The notes: a model not told the origin generated them from the letters alone. 64,000 bases of DNA from Bradyrhizobium sp. CIAT3101 (GCF_029714945.1 NZ_CP121634.1:3493001-3557000), one strand, 5' to 3'. Shown: positions 50,322 through 59,270, counted from the stretch's first letter. Made by a program: numbers and translations.

Positions 50322-51962
50322 ATGGTCACGCAGACAATGTCGATCGGCGGCATTCACCAGGAGGAGCGCGCGTCGTGGGTTCCCATGATCGCGATTGCGC
50401 TGGGCCAGATGATCATGTCGTTCAATGTCGCTTCACTGCCAGTGGCGATGGGCGGAATGGTCGCGAGTTTCGGTGTGCCGCCAACGACCGTCGCGACGGG
50501 CATCGTGGCGTATTCGATGCTGGTTGCGGGTTTTGTGATGCTCGGCGCCAAGCTTGCCCAGCGCTTTGGTGCGTTGCGGGTTTTTCGCGGCGCAGTGGTG
50601 CTGTTCTTCATCTCGCAAATCATGATGACCTTCAGTCCGTCGGCTTCCGTCATGATCTCTGCGCAGGCGCTCTGTGGCGCGGCGGGATCGGTGATCGTGC
50701 CCTCGCTGGTTGCGCTGATTGCCGAGAATTATGCAGGCAAGCAGCAGGCAACCGCACTTGGTGCACTTGGTTCGGCACGTGCTGCGGCCGGCGTTCTGGC
50801 CTTCATCATCGGTGGCGTGCTCGGAACTTATATCGGCTGGCGGCCGACGTTCGGCGTTCTGATTGCGGCTTCCGCCATCGCGTTCCTGTTGAGCTTCCGT
50901 CTCAAGCCCGATCACGGCCGGCCGGATGTGGAGATCGATGTCGTCGGCGTCGTGCTCGCCGCGAGTGCGATTGTCCTCATCAGTTTCGGCTTCAACAATC
51001 TCAACGGATGGGGCCTTGCGGTTGCGACGGCGAATGCGCCGTTCGATCTCGTCGGTCTTTCGCCCGCGCCGGTCATGATCGTGCTCGGAATCGTGCTGGG
51101 CCAGGCCTTCCTGATGTGGACGCACCGGCGGCAGGCCGCCGGCAAGACGCCGCTGCTGGCGCTTGCGGTGATCGACTCTCCCGAAGAGCGCTGCGCCGTC
51201 TATTCGCTGTTCGCGGTGGTGGCACTCGAGGCGGCCTTGAATTTTACCGTGCCGCTCTACATCCAGATCGTGCAGGGGCGCACGCCGCTCGCGACCGCGA
51301 TCGCGATGATGCCGTTCAATCTCACCGTCTTCTTCGCGGCAATGCTGATCGTCAATGTCTACGACCGGCTGACACCGCGCCAGATCGGCCGCTACGGCTT
51401 CGCCTTCTGCACCGTCGGGCTGGCCTGGCTCGCCTTCGTCGTGCACAACGACTGGAGCGAGGTTCCGGTGCTGTTCGGGCTCGTCCTGTTCGGCATCGGT
51501 CAGGGCTCGCTGGTGACGTTGCTGTTTAACGTCCTGGTGACATCGTCGCCGAAGATACTCGCGGGCGACGTCGGGTCCCTGCGCGGGACGACGCAGAACC
51601 TGGCTTCCGCGGTCGGAACGGCGGTGGCCGGCGCGCTGATGGTCGGCCTGCTCAGCACGATCGCGCTCGGCAAGATCACGGCGAGCCCGGTGCTGACGCC
51701 GGAACTGCAGGCCCAGGTCGATCTCGACAACATCACTTTCGTCAGCAACGACCGTCTGCTCAGCGTTCTGGAACGCACGAACGGATCGCCGCAACAGGTC
51801 GCCGAAGCCGTGCGCGTGAATACCGAAGCGCGGCTGCGTGCGCTGAAGATTGGACTGCTCTTCATGGCGGGCCTCGCACTGATCGCGATCATCCCGGCCG
51901 GGCGGCTGCCGGATTATCTGCCGGGTGAGATTCCGAGTGATGAGTCGGCTGCAAAGACGTGA
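50322..51962 (+). CDS. MFS transporter, DHA2-like (14 helices)
   Basis: Transporter of 546 residues, the length of 14-helix drug:proton antiporters. The N-terminal half has FNVASLPVAMGGM in helix 1 and an altered motif A (GAKLAQRFGALRVFRG), with GAAGSVIVPSLVALIAENYA in helix 4. The soluble segment before the last helix (DNITFVSNDRLLSVLERTN) is typical of the group. GGAGGG lies before the ATG. It could be in one operon with the glutaminase upstream, which would suggest an amino acid or amine export role, but this is weak. Confidence 0.85.
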   Translation: MVTQTMSIGGIHQEERASWVPMIAIALGQMIMSFNVASLPVAMGGMVASFGVPPTTVATGIVAYSMLVAGFVMLGAKLAQRFGALRVFRGAVVLFFISQIMMTFSPSASVMISAQALCGAAGSVIVPSLVALIAENYAGKQQATALGALGSARAAAGVLAFIIGGVLGTYIGWRPTFGVLIAASAIAFLLSFRLKPDHGRPDVEIDVVGVVLAASAIVLISFGFNNLNGWGLAVATANAPFDLVGLSPAPVMIVLGIVLGQAFLMWTHRRQAAGKTPLLALAVIDSPEERCAVYSLFAVVALEAALNFTVPLYIQIVQGRTPLATAIAMMPFNLTVFFAAMLIVNVYDRLTPRQIGRYGFAFCTVGLAWLAFVVHNDWSEVPVLFGLVLFGIGQGSLVTLLFNVLVTSSPKILAGDVGSLRGTTQNLASAVGTAVAGALMVGLLSTIALGKITASPVLTPELQAQVDLDNITFVSNDRLLSVLERTNGSPQQVAEAVRVNTEARLRALKIGLLFMAGLALIAIIPAGRLPDYLPGEIPSDESAAKT

Positions 51963-51998
51963 GTTCAGAGGGCAGGGGACTTTGTGAAGGAGAGTCCT

Positions 51999-52346
51999 AT
52001 GCATGAGATCGATCGCCGCGATGCGCTGCGCACGCTGTTCGGCGGCGTTATCCTGGCGGGCGCAGGAGCAAGCATCTGGTCAGGAGACGCCGAGGCTCTG
52101 CCTGAGGCGTCGCCGGCCGATCATTCTGCCTCCGGCGCGCGTGATCCTGTCGGCCAAACCTACGCGCAAGGTGCCGGTCCGTCGTCGGCGTCACCCAACC
52201 GCCCATCGCCTCGGCCGCCACACCGCCCACCGCATCGACCACCACATCGACCGCCGCACCGGCCACCGCCGCGGCATCGGAAGCGCCGGCGCTGGGTGTG
52301 CTGGTGGCATCGCGGTCGGCGCCATTGCGGCTGGCGCTGGAGATAA
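51999..52346 (+). CDS. Small Tat-type exported protein with (RPPH)n repeat and Trp/Arg/Cys-rich C terminus
   Basis: Protein of 115 residues. The N terminus MHEIDRRDALRTLFGGVILA is a twin-arginine-type signal (RR at 6-7) followed by a hydrophobic stretch and AEALPEA. The middle holds four consecutive RPPH units (52212-52259) and more Pro/His/Arg, and the C terminus is RRRWVCWWHRGRRHCGWRWR, rich in Trp, Arg and two Cys. AAGGAG precedes the ATG at 51999. His, Cys and Trp content suggests metal or heme binding, but no family function is known. It lies 15 nt before the HdeD-like gene. Confidence 0.75.
   Translation: MHEIDRRDALRTLFGGVILAGAGASIWSGDAEALPEASPADHSASGARDPVGQTYAQGAGPSSASPNRPSPRPPHRPPHRPPHRPPHRPPPRHRKRRRWVCWWHRGRRHCGWRWR
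52212..52268 (+). repeat. 12-bp repeats encoding RPPH units
   Basis: Four units of 12 bp (CGNCCNCCNCAY) encode R-P-P-H; codons vary at third positions, so selection is on protein rather than recent slippage. Confidence 0.8.
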
Positions 52347-52361
52347 TCAAGGGAGAAGGTC

Positions 52362-52925
52362 ATGACGACTTACGATCATGGTGCGCCCATGGGCGCGACC
52401 GGCCTGCCGCAGCCACGCCGCTGGGTCTGCGTGCTCCTGGGTCTCTTCATGGTGTTCACGGGGCTGATGGTGCTGGGCGATGTTGCCTTCTTTACCGTGA
52501 TCAGCGCGCTGTTCATCGGCTGGATGGCGATTGCCACCGGCGCCTTCGAGGTCTTCCACGCGTTCTGGACCAAGGGCTGGGGCGGCTTTGTCTGGCAGGT
52601 GGTGCTTGGCGTTCTCTACATCGCCTTCGGCATCGTGCTCATCAGCCAGCCGCTGACCGGCGCGCTGCTGCTGACCTATGCGCTTGGCCTTGCACTCCTG
52701 ATCTCCGGAATAGTCCGCATCCTGATCGGCATCGGCCGCTGGCAGCAGGGCGGCGGCATCATGTTGGCGTCCGGACTGTTCGGCGTGCTCGCCGGTCTGA
52801 TCATTCTCACCGGTTTTCCGATGACAGGGCTCTGGGTGTTGGGCATGCTGCTCGGCATTGATCTGTTGTCGCACGGCATCGGCTGGCTGACCATTGCCTG
52901 GCGGCCTGTCGGAGCCGCCGCGTAG
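52362..52925 (+). CDS. HdeD-like membrane protein (DUF308)
   Basis: Membrane protein of 187 residues with six helices, in the DUF308/HdeD family linked to acid resistance in enterobacteria. Repeated motif: GLFMVFTGLMVLGDVAFF, then FEVFHAFWTKGWGGFVWQVV and GVLYIAFGIVLI, matching the two-fold HdeD repeat. AGGGAGAAGGTC lies before the ATG. It follows the (RPPH)n gene by 15 nt and precedes the amidohydrolase by 25 nt; all three may be one operon. Confidence 0.88.
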   Translation: MTTYDHGAPMGATGLPQPRRWVCVLLGLFMVFTGLMVLGDVAFFTVISALFIGWMAIATGAFEVFHAFWTKGWGGFVWQVVLGVLYIAFGIVLISQPLTGALLLTYALGLALLISGIVRILIGIGRWQQGGGIMLASGLFGVLAGLIILTGFPMTGLWVLGMLLGIDLLSHGIGWLTIAWRPVGAAA

Positions 52926-52950
52926 CGGCACCTCAGCGCGGAGATCGAAC

Positions 52951-54291
52951 ATGTCGGGATTGAGTATGCGGGCCGGCCTCGCGGCGCTGCTCGCAATGAT
53001 TGTCTGCAGCGCATCGCCTGCGGCCGGCCAGCAGGACGCGACCGTCCTGTTCCGCAACGTCAGGATCTTTGACGGTAGGAACGCGACGCTCTCGGCCGCA
53101 TCCAATGTCCTCGTCAGGGACGGCAAGATCGAGAAGATCTCGACCACGGACATCACCGCGACCAGCCAGATCATCGCCGGCGGCGGCCGTGTGCTGATGC
53201 CGGGGCTGATCGACGCGCATTGGCACGCCATGCTGGTGCGCCCGACGCCGATGGCGGCTCTTGCAGGCGATATCGGCTACAACAATCTGCTCGCCGCCAG
53301 CGAGGCGACCGCAACGCTGATGCGCGGCTTCACCACCATACGCGACATGGGTGGGCCGACCTTTGGCCTCAAGCAGGCCATTGACGAGGACCTCGTTGCC
53401 GGTCCGCGCATTTATCCGTCCGGCGCCATCATCACCATCACCGGCGGTCATGGCGACTTCCGCCAGCTCTCCGATCTGCCGCGCACCATCGGCGGCATGC
53501 TCAGCCGCATGGAGCGGATCGGCGGCAGCATGGTTGCCGACAGTCCCGACGAGGTGCGCGTGCGCGCCCGCGAGCAGCTGATGCAGGGGGCTTCGCAGGT
53601 CAAGCTCACCGCGGGCGGCGGCGTCGCATCCCCGTTCAGCCCGCTCGACGTCTCCACCTTCACCGAGCCCGAGCTGCGCGCCGCCGTCGAGGCCGCCGAC
53701 AATTGGGGCACCTACGTCGCCACGCATGCCTATACGCCGGTCGCGATCCAGCGCTCCATCGCCGCCGGCGTGAAATGTATCGAGCACGGTCACCTCATGG
53801 ACGAGGCGAGCGCAAAGCTGATGGCGGAGAAGGGGATCTGGCTGAGCACACAGCCGTTCCTGGATATGTCGGCCGGCGCCGGGCTCGGGCCTTCGGAGCA
53901 GGACAAGTTGCGGCAGGTCGTTGCCGGCACCGACCGTGTCTATGAGTTGGCAAAGAAATACCACCTCAAGACCGCTTTCGGCACCGACGTCCTGTTCTCG
54001 CAGGCGCTGGCGGAAAAGCAGGGCTCGATGCTCGCCGCGCTGACGCGCTGGTACACGCCGGCCGAAGCGCTGGTCATGGCGACGTCGACCAACGCGGAAC
54101 TGCTGAGCCTGTCCGGCCTGCGCAATCCTTATCCCGGCAAGCTCGGCGTGGTCGAGGAGGGCGCGCTCGCCGATCTCCTGCTGGTCGACGGCAATCCGCT
54201 CGACGACATCACCCTCGTTGCGGATCCCGCGAAGAGTTTTGTGGTGATCATGAAGGACGGCAAGGTCTACAAGAACATCCTGCCGCACTGA
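52951..54291 (+). CDS. Exported amidohydrolase family protein
   Basis: Metal-dependent hydrolase of 446 residues with a signal peptide (about 1-26, ending SPAAGQ). The metal ligands of the TIM-barrel amidohydrolases are visible: H90-x-H92 in DAHWHAM, a Lys in SQVKLTAGGG, H in VATHAYTP, H in CIEHGHL and D in FGTDVLF; the C-terminal KLGVVEEGALADLLLVDGNP is the usual composite beta domain. Similar enzymes include Xaa-Pro dipeptidases and imidazolonepropionase-like proteins, so a periplasmic dipeptidase or lactonase activity is possible. Confidence 0.9.
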   Translation: MSGLSMRAGLAALLAMIVCSASPAAGQQDATVLFRNVRIFDGRNATLSAASNVLVRDGKIEKISTTDITATSQIIAGGGRVLMPGLIDAHWHAMLVRPTPMAALAGDIGYNNLLAASEATATLMRGFTTIRDMGGPTFGLKQAIDEDLVAGPRIYPSGAIITITGGHGDFRQLSDLPRTIGGMLSRMERIGGSMVADSPDEVRVRAREQLMQGASQVKLTAGGGVASPFSPLDVSTFTEPELRAAVEAADNWGTYVATHAYTPVAIQRSIAAGVKCIEHGHLMDEASAKLMAEKGIWLSTQPFLDMSAGAGLGPSEQDKLRQVVAGTDRVYELAKKYHLKTAFGTDVLFSQALAEKQGSMLAALTRWYTPAEALVMATSTNAELLSLSGLRNPYPGKLGVVEEGALADLLLVDGNPLDDITLVADPAKSFVVIMKDGKVYKNILPH

Positions 54292-54326
54292 CGAAGGCGC
54301 GCGTCATTGCACCTCCCAAAAAAGTT

Positions 54327-54356
54327 GCGGCCAGCCATTGGGGGATGGCTGGCCGC
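54327..54356 (-). terminator. Rho-independent terminator, mainly for minus-strand gene
   Basis: GCGGCCAGCCAT and ATGGCTGGCCGC pair perfectly over 12 bp around a 6-nt loop. On the minus strand it is followed by AACTTTTTTGGG, so it should end the BTLCP transcript; on the plus strand it may also stop the amidohydrolase transcript. Confidence 0.8.
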
Positions 54357-54435
54357 GCGCGAACCGGTCTGGGACGGGGAGGGGTGGGGATGTGACCGGG
54401 TCGCGTAACTCGTTGTCTCGTTCCTACTGATCTAA

Positions 54436-55062
54436 CTACTGGTCTCTTGCGCTGGCGGTGGAGACCGCCGGCTTGGTATCGCCGAGCGAAACCCAGACAT
54501 TGGGATCGGCCTGCGACTGGCGCTTGACGAAGCGGTAGCCGGTCTCCGTCCAGGCAACGACGCTCTCGTTCTGATTGTCGAGAACGAACTCGCCCTTGTC
54601 GGTCTTCACCGTCAGCACCGCGTGTCCTTCGCCCTTCCTGTCACGCACGACGGTGATGAGGAGGGCCTCACGCGGCCAACCGGCATCAATCAGCATCTTG
54701 CGCTTCAACAGCACGTAGTCTTCACAGTCGCCGTAACCGTCGGTCGGCAGCGACCACTTCTCGATCACGCCCCAGTGCTCCTGGTCGGTCAAAGGCTTGA
54801 TGGTCTCGTTGACCCAGCGATTGACCTTGGTCAGATCGCGCCACGCGGTCTGCGACATCACGATGTCGCGCGGCTGCGTCGGCCCGCCCTGACACTGAGC
54901 GGCATTCTCTGCACAAAACTCGACCCAGCCGATCGGCGCACGCGTGGTGTCGCCGAGGCTCGCGTAGAGCAGACGGCTTTCACCGGCCTGCGCTGCAGCG
55001 CTGATCCCGAAGAGCATGGCAGCAAGTGCCAGTGCCTTCCCCCGTCCCCTGAAGTCCAACAT
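54436..55062 (-). CDS. Transglutaminase-like cysteine peptidase (BTLCP / DUF920, LapG-related)
   Basis: Protein of 208 residues with a signal peptide (about 1-26, cleaved after AAAQA). The catalytic triad of the bacterial transglutaminase-like cysteine proteinases is present: C113 in YGDCEDYVLLKRKML, H147 in GEGHAVLTV and D162 in VLDNQNES. The relative LapG cleaves a surface adhesin when c-di-GMP is low. The ATG at 55062 is preferred for the signal peptide; an ATG at 55092 is possible. A double-PilZ gene lies upstream on the same strand (330-nt gap with its own terminator). Confidence 0.9.
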   Translation of the reverse strand: MLDFRGRGKALALAAMLFGISAAAQAGESRLLYASLGDTTRAPIGWVEFCAENAAQCQGGPTQPRDIVMSQTAWRDLTKVNRWVNETIKPLTDQEHWGVIEKWSLPTDGYGDCEDYVLLKRKMLIDAGWPREALLITVVRDRKGEGHAVLTVKTDKGEFVLDNQNESVVAWTETGYRFVKRQSQADPNVWVSLGDTKPAVSTASARDQ

Positions 55063-55392
55063 TGCGGCCCCCGTTTCTTGTTGGGACCACATTTCGCATG
55101 GAGCTTTTGAGTTGCCGCTAAGTCGACCAAGTCAAGTCGAGACGAATGCTAGTAAAAACCGCGGTGAATTCGATCTATACTTGAAGAAAATTCGAGTAAA
55201 ATTTGAGACGACTGCAATTGATTCAAATTGTAGGGATTAACGCGGAAACGCTGGCGGAACCGATGTTTCAGCGCGCAAACGGGCTGCGCGTTAACGCGCA
55301 AAATGCCTCCGCCGCGCGTGAAAAAGGCGGCGTCCGGATCACGGAAGCCGCCTTTGAGGCCTGGAAAACAGGGGTTTTGGCAAGCTCTCGCT
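55063..55392. other. Intergenic region between PilZ and BTLCP genes
   Basis: A 330-nt gap. From the PilZ side it holds the terminator at 55321-55355 and then several copies of the words TTAACGCG; the A+T-rich part at 55150-55220 probably contains the BTLCP promoter. No gene was recognised in it. Confidence 0.5.
55321..55355 (-). terminator. Rho-independent terminator after PilZ gene
   Basis: AAAGGCGGC and GCCGCCTTT pair across an inner stem TCCG/CGGA; on the minus strand the stem is followed by TTTTTCACG. It lies about 40 nt after the PilZ gene stop. Confidence 0.7.
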
Positions 55393-56004
55393 TTACCGCG
55401 CGGTAACGCTCTCTTCGAGTGTCTCGATCGGCTGCGAGTGCAGGAACTCCAGCGCGAAGCCGTCTTCGAGGTTTCGGACCACGCGGCCCTGGACCCGGCC
55501 GAGCATCACCGTCGATTTCAGCGGCGGGCGGTTCTCGGCGGCGATGGCCGCGCCGGACAGCGAGAGGTCGATGATGCGGCAGGTCATCTTGGTGCCGTCC
55601 TCGAGCGTCAGCACCGCGATCGGGTTGCGCGGCACGATACGGTCGTGGCGGCGATCTTCCGGCAGGTTGAGAATGTCGCGGTTGGCGAGCCAGGTCAGTT
55701 GGGCGGCGAGCTTGTCGCGCTTGCGCGGCGTCGCGCCGACCGTCATGGCAAAGCCGTTGTCGATGATCCGGGTGATCTTGCCTTCGACGCGGCCGATATG
55801 GTCGAGATAGGCGACCACGCGGTCGCCGACATTGCCGATGCCGGGCGCCAGCAGCGCCAGCCCGCCGGGCGACATGTTGATCACCTGGCAGGGGAATTCA
55901 CGGCGATCCGGCAGCATGTAACGGCCGAGCAGGTGCACCTTCACCCGCTGGAAACGCCGACGTTCCTCGGCGGCCGGAAGAAATTTTTTGTTCGCCAACG
56001 CCAT
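55393..56004 (-). CDS. Protein with two PilZ domains (c-di-GMP binding)
   Basis: Protein of 203 residues with two PilZ-like halves. The first has ERRRFQRVKV (R-x3-R type) at about 14-23 and NMSPGGLAL at about 44-52; the second begins near RIVPRNPIAV and has DLSLSGAAIA near 160-169. PilZ uses an RxxxR plus D/N-x-S-x2-G pair to bind c-di-GMP; the first half has both elements, whereas in the second half the arginine motif is less clear. No signal peptide, so cytoplasmic. The ATG at 56004 is used. It is upstream of the BTLCP gene, suggesting a c-di-GMP link between them. Confidence 0.88.
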   Translation of the reverse strand: MALANKKFLPAAEERRRFQRVKVHLLGRYMLPDRREFPCQVINMSPGGLALLAPGIGNVGDRVVAYLDHIGRVEGKITRIIDNGFAMTVGATPRKRDKLAAQLTWLANRDILNLPEDRRHDRIVPRNPIAVLTLEDGTKMTCRIIDLSLSGAAIAAENRPPLKSTVMLGRVQGRVVRNLEDGFALEFLHSQPIETLEESVTAR

Positions 56005-56073
56005 TTTCACTACCCGACCCCCCGCCCGGGCGGAGTCCGGCACGACCCTAAGGTGCATAGGGTTAATGCCGCG

Positions 56074-57240
56074 TTATGATTTGGCGCGACGGATACGCAC
56101 CGACACAATGCGTTCGAAAAGCCACATCAAGGGCGGGCAGGCCAATACCGTCAGCGCGCCGAGGTCGAGCGCGACCGCCGCCGTCCCCGCCGATTTGGCC
56201 AGCCGCCCGGCCACCGCCGGCCCCAGCATCATCGCGGCATAGAAGAGGGTGTAAAACACGCCCATCCCGATCGCCCGGGTCTCCGGCACGAGCACGCGGG
56301 CGGCCAGGCTCATGATCGGGCCGGCCGGATGGCCGCCGATCAGGCCGATCAGGACCAGGATCGTGATGACGGCGTCGGACCGGCTCAACCAGGCCAGCAG
56401 GGCGGCCACCAGGAGGCTGGCGGTGATCACCAATATAAAGGGGTGCTTGAAACGATCGGCCAGGTATCCGCCGGCCGGCACCGAAACCACCGACAGCCAC
56501 ATCACGACGCTGATCGCCGAGCCTGCCGCGGCGATGCTCCAGCCGCGCTCGGCGAGCAAGGCAGGGCCGAACGAGAAGATCATGGCGAAGCCGACATTAA
56601 AGAGGCCCCAGATCAGGCCGGCGACGATCACCGCGAGCAGCGCGAGCGGATCGAGACGGGCAGAGCCGGCGGCGCTGACCGTTGCGCCCGGTGGCGGCTG
56701 ATAGAACATGATCAGCGCAACACCGATCGCGCTCAGCGCGCCCGTCGCGGCGAATACGGCGCCCGCGCCATAGGCGGTGCCGATCGCCGGCAGCACCAGC
56801 AGCGAGATCGCAACGCCCGCCGGCCAGGAGTTGACGAAGATCGCCATTGCGGTGGCGATCTCCTTCCCCGCGAACCAGTCGGTGCCCATCTTGGTGAGCT
56901 GCACCGTCAGCAGCACACCACCGGCGCCGGAGATCAGCCGGCCTGCCATCTGCAGGCCCCAGATCTCGGTGGTGGCCATCACCAGGCTGCCGGCCGTCAT
57001 CAGCAGCAGCGCGGCGATCGTGGTCGGTTTGTCGCCGAGGGTGCGGCCGATCGCGCCGCCGGGCAGCGCCAGCACGACGCCAGGCGTGAAATAGAGCCCG
57101 ATCAGGATGCCGATGTCGGCGAGCCCGACACCGAATGTCTTGTTGAGCAGCGGCGCGACGGCGGCCACGCTCTGGAACTGGAACGCGATGGTGAGGCGAA
57201 CGACGAACAGGATCGCAAGAATGGTCCAGCGATTGCGCAA
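56074..57240 (-). CDS. MFS transporter (CynX/NIMT-like)
   Basis: Transporter of 388 residues with about twelve helices. The first loop and helix 2 (FGVGLADIGILIGLYFTPGV) and GAIGRTLGDKPTT (a motif A variant) are typical of anion or cyanate-type MFS exporters. The TTG start at 57240 has GGGGAG 8 nt upstream; there is no better ATG near. It lies 52 nt downstream of another MFS gene on the same strand. Substrate unknown. Confidence 0.82.
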   Translation of the reverse strand: MRNRWTILAILFVVRLTIAFQFQSVAAVAPLLNKTFGVGLADIGILIGLYFTPGVVLALPGGAIGRTLGDKPTTIAALLLMTAGSLVMATTEIWGLQMAGRLISGAGGVLLTVQLTKMGTDWFAGKEIATAMAIFVNSWPAGVAISLLVLPAIGTAYGAGAVFAATGALSAIGVALIMFYQPPPGATVSAAGSARLDPLALLAVIVAGLIWGLFNVGFAMIFSFGPALLAERGWSIAAAGSAISVVMWLSVVSVPAGGYLADRFKHPFILVITASLLVAALLAWLSRSDAVITILVLIGLIGGHPAGPIMSLAARVLVPETRAIGMGVFYTLFYAAMMLGPAVAGRLAKSAGTAAVALDLGALTVLACPPLMWLFERIVSVRIRRAKS

Positions 57241-57292
57241 TGCCTGATCTCCCCAGCCCGCTGATCGAGCGTGCGGTGGGGAGGGGCGAGAG

Positions 57293-58540
57293 TCAACCGA
57301 CAGTCTTCCTCGCCGCGCGCTGATACAGCAACAGCAGCAGCATCAGCAGCACTGCGGCCGATAGTCCCAGTGACCAGTGAATGCCGATCGCGGCACCAAA
57401 GACGCCGACGGTGATGCCGCTGAACGCCCTCATGCCAAGTCCCGCCATATTATAGAGGCCGACGACGCGGCCGCGGATATCGGCCGGCGCATTCAACTGC
57501 ACCAGCGCCTGCGCCATGGTGTTGAACGATAGCTCGAAGAAGCCGGCAAAGAACAGCAGCGCGATCGCGACCGGATAGATCCGCACCGCGGCGAAGCCGA
57601 GCAGCGCGACGCTCCACAGCGTTGCCAGCAGGATCGCGGTGCGCGGCGTGCCTTTCAACCGTCCCCAGGATTCCAGCGCGATGCCGGCGAGCAGCGCGCC
57701 GGCGGCATCGGCCGCGAGCAGCACGCTGTAGGAGACGCCGGGATCGCCATGGCCGAGATCGCCGGCAAAGCCCGGCATCTGCGCGTGATAGGCGTTGCCG
57801 ATCATGAAGGAGGTAAGGCCGGCGAGCCATGTCATGGCGGTCAGCACCGGCTGGGTGCCGATGGCGCGCATTGTCAGTAGGATGTCAGCAAAGCCGCGCA
57901 CGGCGAAGCGCCGCACGGCCACGCTGCTGTCGCGTACCGGTGCCCAGAACAGCCACAGCAGCATCGGCAGATAGAACAGCGTGTTGAAGATGATGCCGTG
58001 CGAGGTGCCGAGCGTCAGCATGATGAGCCCGCCCACCGCAGGCCCGACCAGAATGCCGAGATAGCGTGCCATCGCGTTCAGCCGCACCGCGCTCGGAAGG
58101 TCGGCAGGACCCACGAGATCGTAGAGCAGCAGCTGGTTCGGCGTTTGCCACAGCACGCCGGCGCAACCATGGATCACCAGCAGCAGCATCGCGTGCCACA
58201 TCTGGATGGTGTCGGTGATGAAGAAGAAGCCCCAGCCGGCCGAGGCCACGATGAACAGCAGCATGCCGCACTGGATGATGCGGCGCGGATCGAACCGGTC
58301 GGCGAGCCCGCCGACCACGACCGAGAACAGCAGGAACGGCAACCAGTGCGACAGCACCGCAAAACCGCCCAGCGTCGGCGAGTGGAATTTCTGGAACACC
58401 ACCCAATAGCTGATCACATGCTCGATATTGTCCGCCATCATCGCCAGCACGTAAGCGATGAACTGGAGCCGATACGGCACGGACTTCATCGCCGCGAACG
58501 AGCCGGACGAGGCCACGGGATTTTGGGGGAGAGGGTTCAA
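57293..58540 (-). CDS. MFS transporter (EntS-like)
   Basis: Transporter of 415 residues with about twelve helices, resembling MFS_3 (EntS-like) exporters: DNIEHVISYWVVFQ in helix 1, GGLADRFDPRRIIQCG (motif A), QTPNQLLLYDLVGPADLPSA, and the later RGRVVGLYNMAGLGMRAFSG, which is the common signature of this subfamily. The start may be the TTG at 58540 or the ATG at 58489. Substrates of this group include siderophores and drugs, but none can be assigned. Confidence 0.83.
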   Translation of the reverse strand: MNPLPQNPVASSGSFAAMKSVPYRLQFIAYVLAMMADNIEHVISYWVVFQKFHSPTLGGFAVLSHWLPFLLFSVVVGGLADRFDPRRIIQCGMLLFIVASAGWGFFFITDTIQMWHAMLLLVIHGCAGVLWQTPNQLLLYDLVGPADLPSAVRLNAMARYLGILVGPAVGGLIMLTLGTSHGIIFNTLFYLPMLLWLFWAPVRDSSVAVRRFAVRGFADILLTMRAIGTQPVLTAMTWLAGLTSFMIGNAYHAQMPGFAGDLGHGDPGVSYSVLLAADAAGALLAGIALESWGRLKGTPRTAILLATLWSVALLGFAAVRIYPVAIALLFFAGFFELSFNTMAQALVQLNAPADIRGRVVGLYNMAGLGMRAFSGITVGVFGAAIGIHWSLGLSAAVLLMLLLLLYQRAARKTVG

Positions 58541-58644
58541 ACGGGCACCTGGGTGGGGACTGCTCGGGCCTTACACGTTCGACGGCGGGCGCTCAAGACA
58601 CTTGGATGTGCTCAGGCATCTGCCATGCACTGTCGCCACACACA

Positions 58645-58762
58645 CCGCCGTCATCCTGAGGTGCGAGCGAAGCGAGCCTCGAAGGATGAGCCGCAAGCGC
58701 TCGCGGCCCATCCTTCGAGGCTCGCCTTGCTTCGCAAGACGAGCACCTCAGGATGACGGCGG
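58645..58762. repeat. Dispersed palindromic repeat (GTCATCCTGAGGTGC type)
   Basis: The ends CCGCCGTCATCC and GGATGACGGCGG are perfect inverted repeats, with further inverted words inside (CCTGAGGTGC/GCACCTCAGG, GCGAGCCTCGAAGGATG/CATCCTTCGAGGCTCGC). At 118 bp it can form a long hairpin. I recognise it as another very common intergenic repeat of Bradyrhizobium. It lies between the EntS-like and GNAT genes. Confidence 0.85.
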
Positions 58763-58790
58763 AGTTTGTCGCGGCGATGTAGCCAGGAGA

Positions 58791-59270
58791 CTACGCAAGC
58801 GACTTCACATACACCCCATAGGGCACGCCCAAAATATCCGGCGCCTCCCGAACCCAGACAAATCCCATCCGCAGATACATCGGCAGTGCGACCGTCATGA
58901 TCGGCGTCGTATGCAGCGCGATAACACCCGACTGGTCGCGCTCCGCGCGGCGCAGGCATTCTTCCGTCAGCTGCCGGCCGATGCCCTTGCCGCGTGCAGC
59001 GGGGTCGACCACCAGCATGCGGATGATCGGCCAGGCCGGCTCGAAGAAGGCCGGCTTCGGCGCCTTCGGGCCGACATAGGCCACGGCGCCGACGATCTGG
59101 CCGTCATGTTCGGCGACGATGATCTCGCCGGTTCTCGCGAGCGTCGGCATTTTTGCGACATGGCTGTTGAACAACGGCCAGTCGGAATAGTGCTGCTCGA
59201 ACTCGGCGAATGCGGCGAGCGCGACGCGTATGATCGCTTCGGCATCGTCGTCGCGATAATCACGCAGCAT
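58791..59270 (-). CDS. GNAT family N-acetyltransferase
   Basis: Protein of 159 residues. The acetyl-CoA-binding motif A is VDPAARGKGIGRQLTEE near 88-104 (the R/Q-x2-G-x-G/A type), preceded by IVGAVAYVG and followed by HTTPIMTVALPMYLRMGF. The ATG at 59270 is preferred; a longer start at 59342 would not match the family. Substrate unknown. Confidence 0.87.
   Translation of the reverse strand: MLRDYRDDDAEAIIRVALAAFAEFEQHYSDWPLFNSHVAKMPTLARTGEIIVAEHDGQIVGAVAYVGPKAPKPAFFEPAWPIIRMLVVDPAARGKGIGRQLTEECLRRAERDQSGVIALHTTPIMTVALPMYLRMGFVWVREAPDILGVPYGVYVKSLA

Noticed and set aside
52212..52268. Short regular repeats as a CRISPR array
   Set aside because: Units are 12 bp without spacers and encode RPPH in frame; they are a protein repeat.
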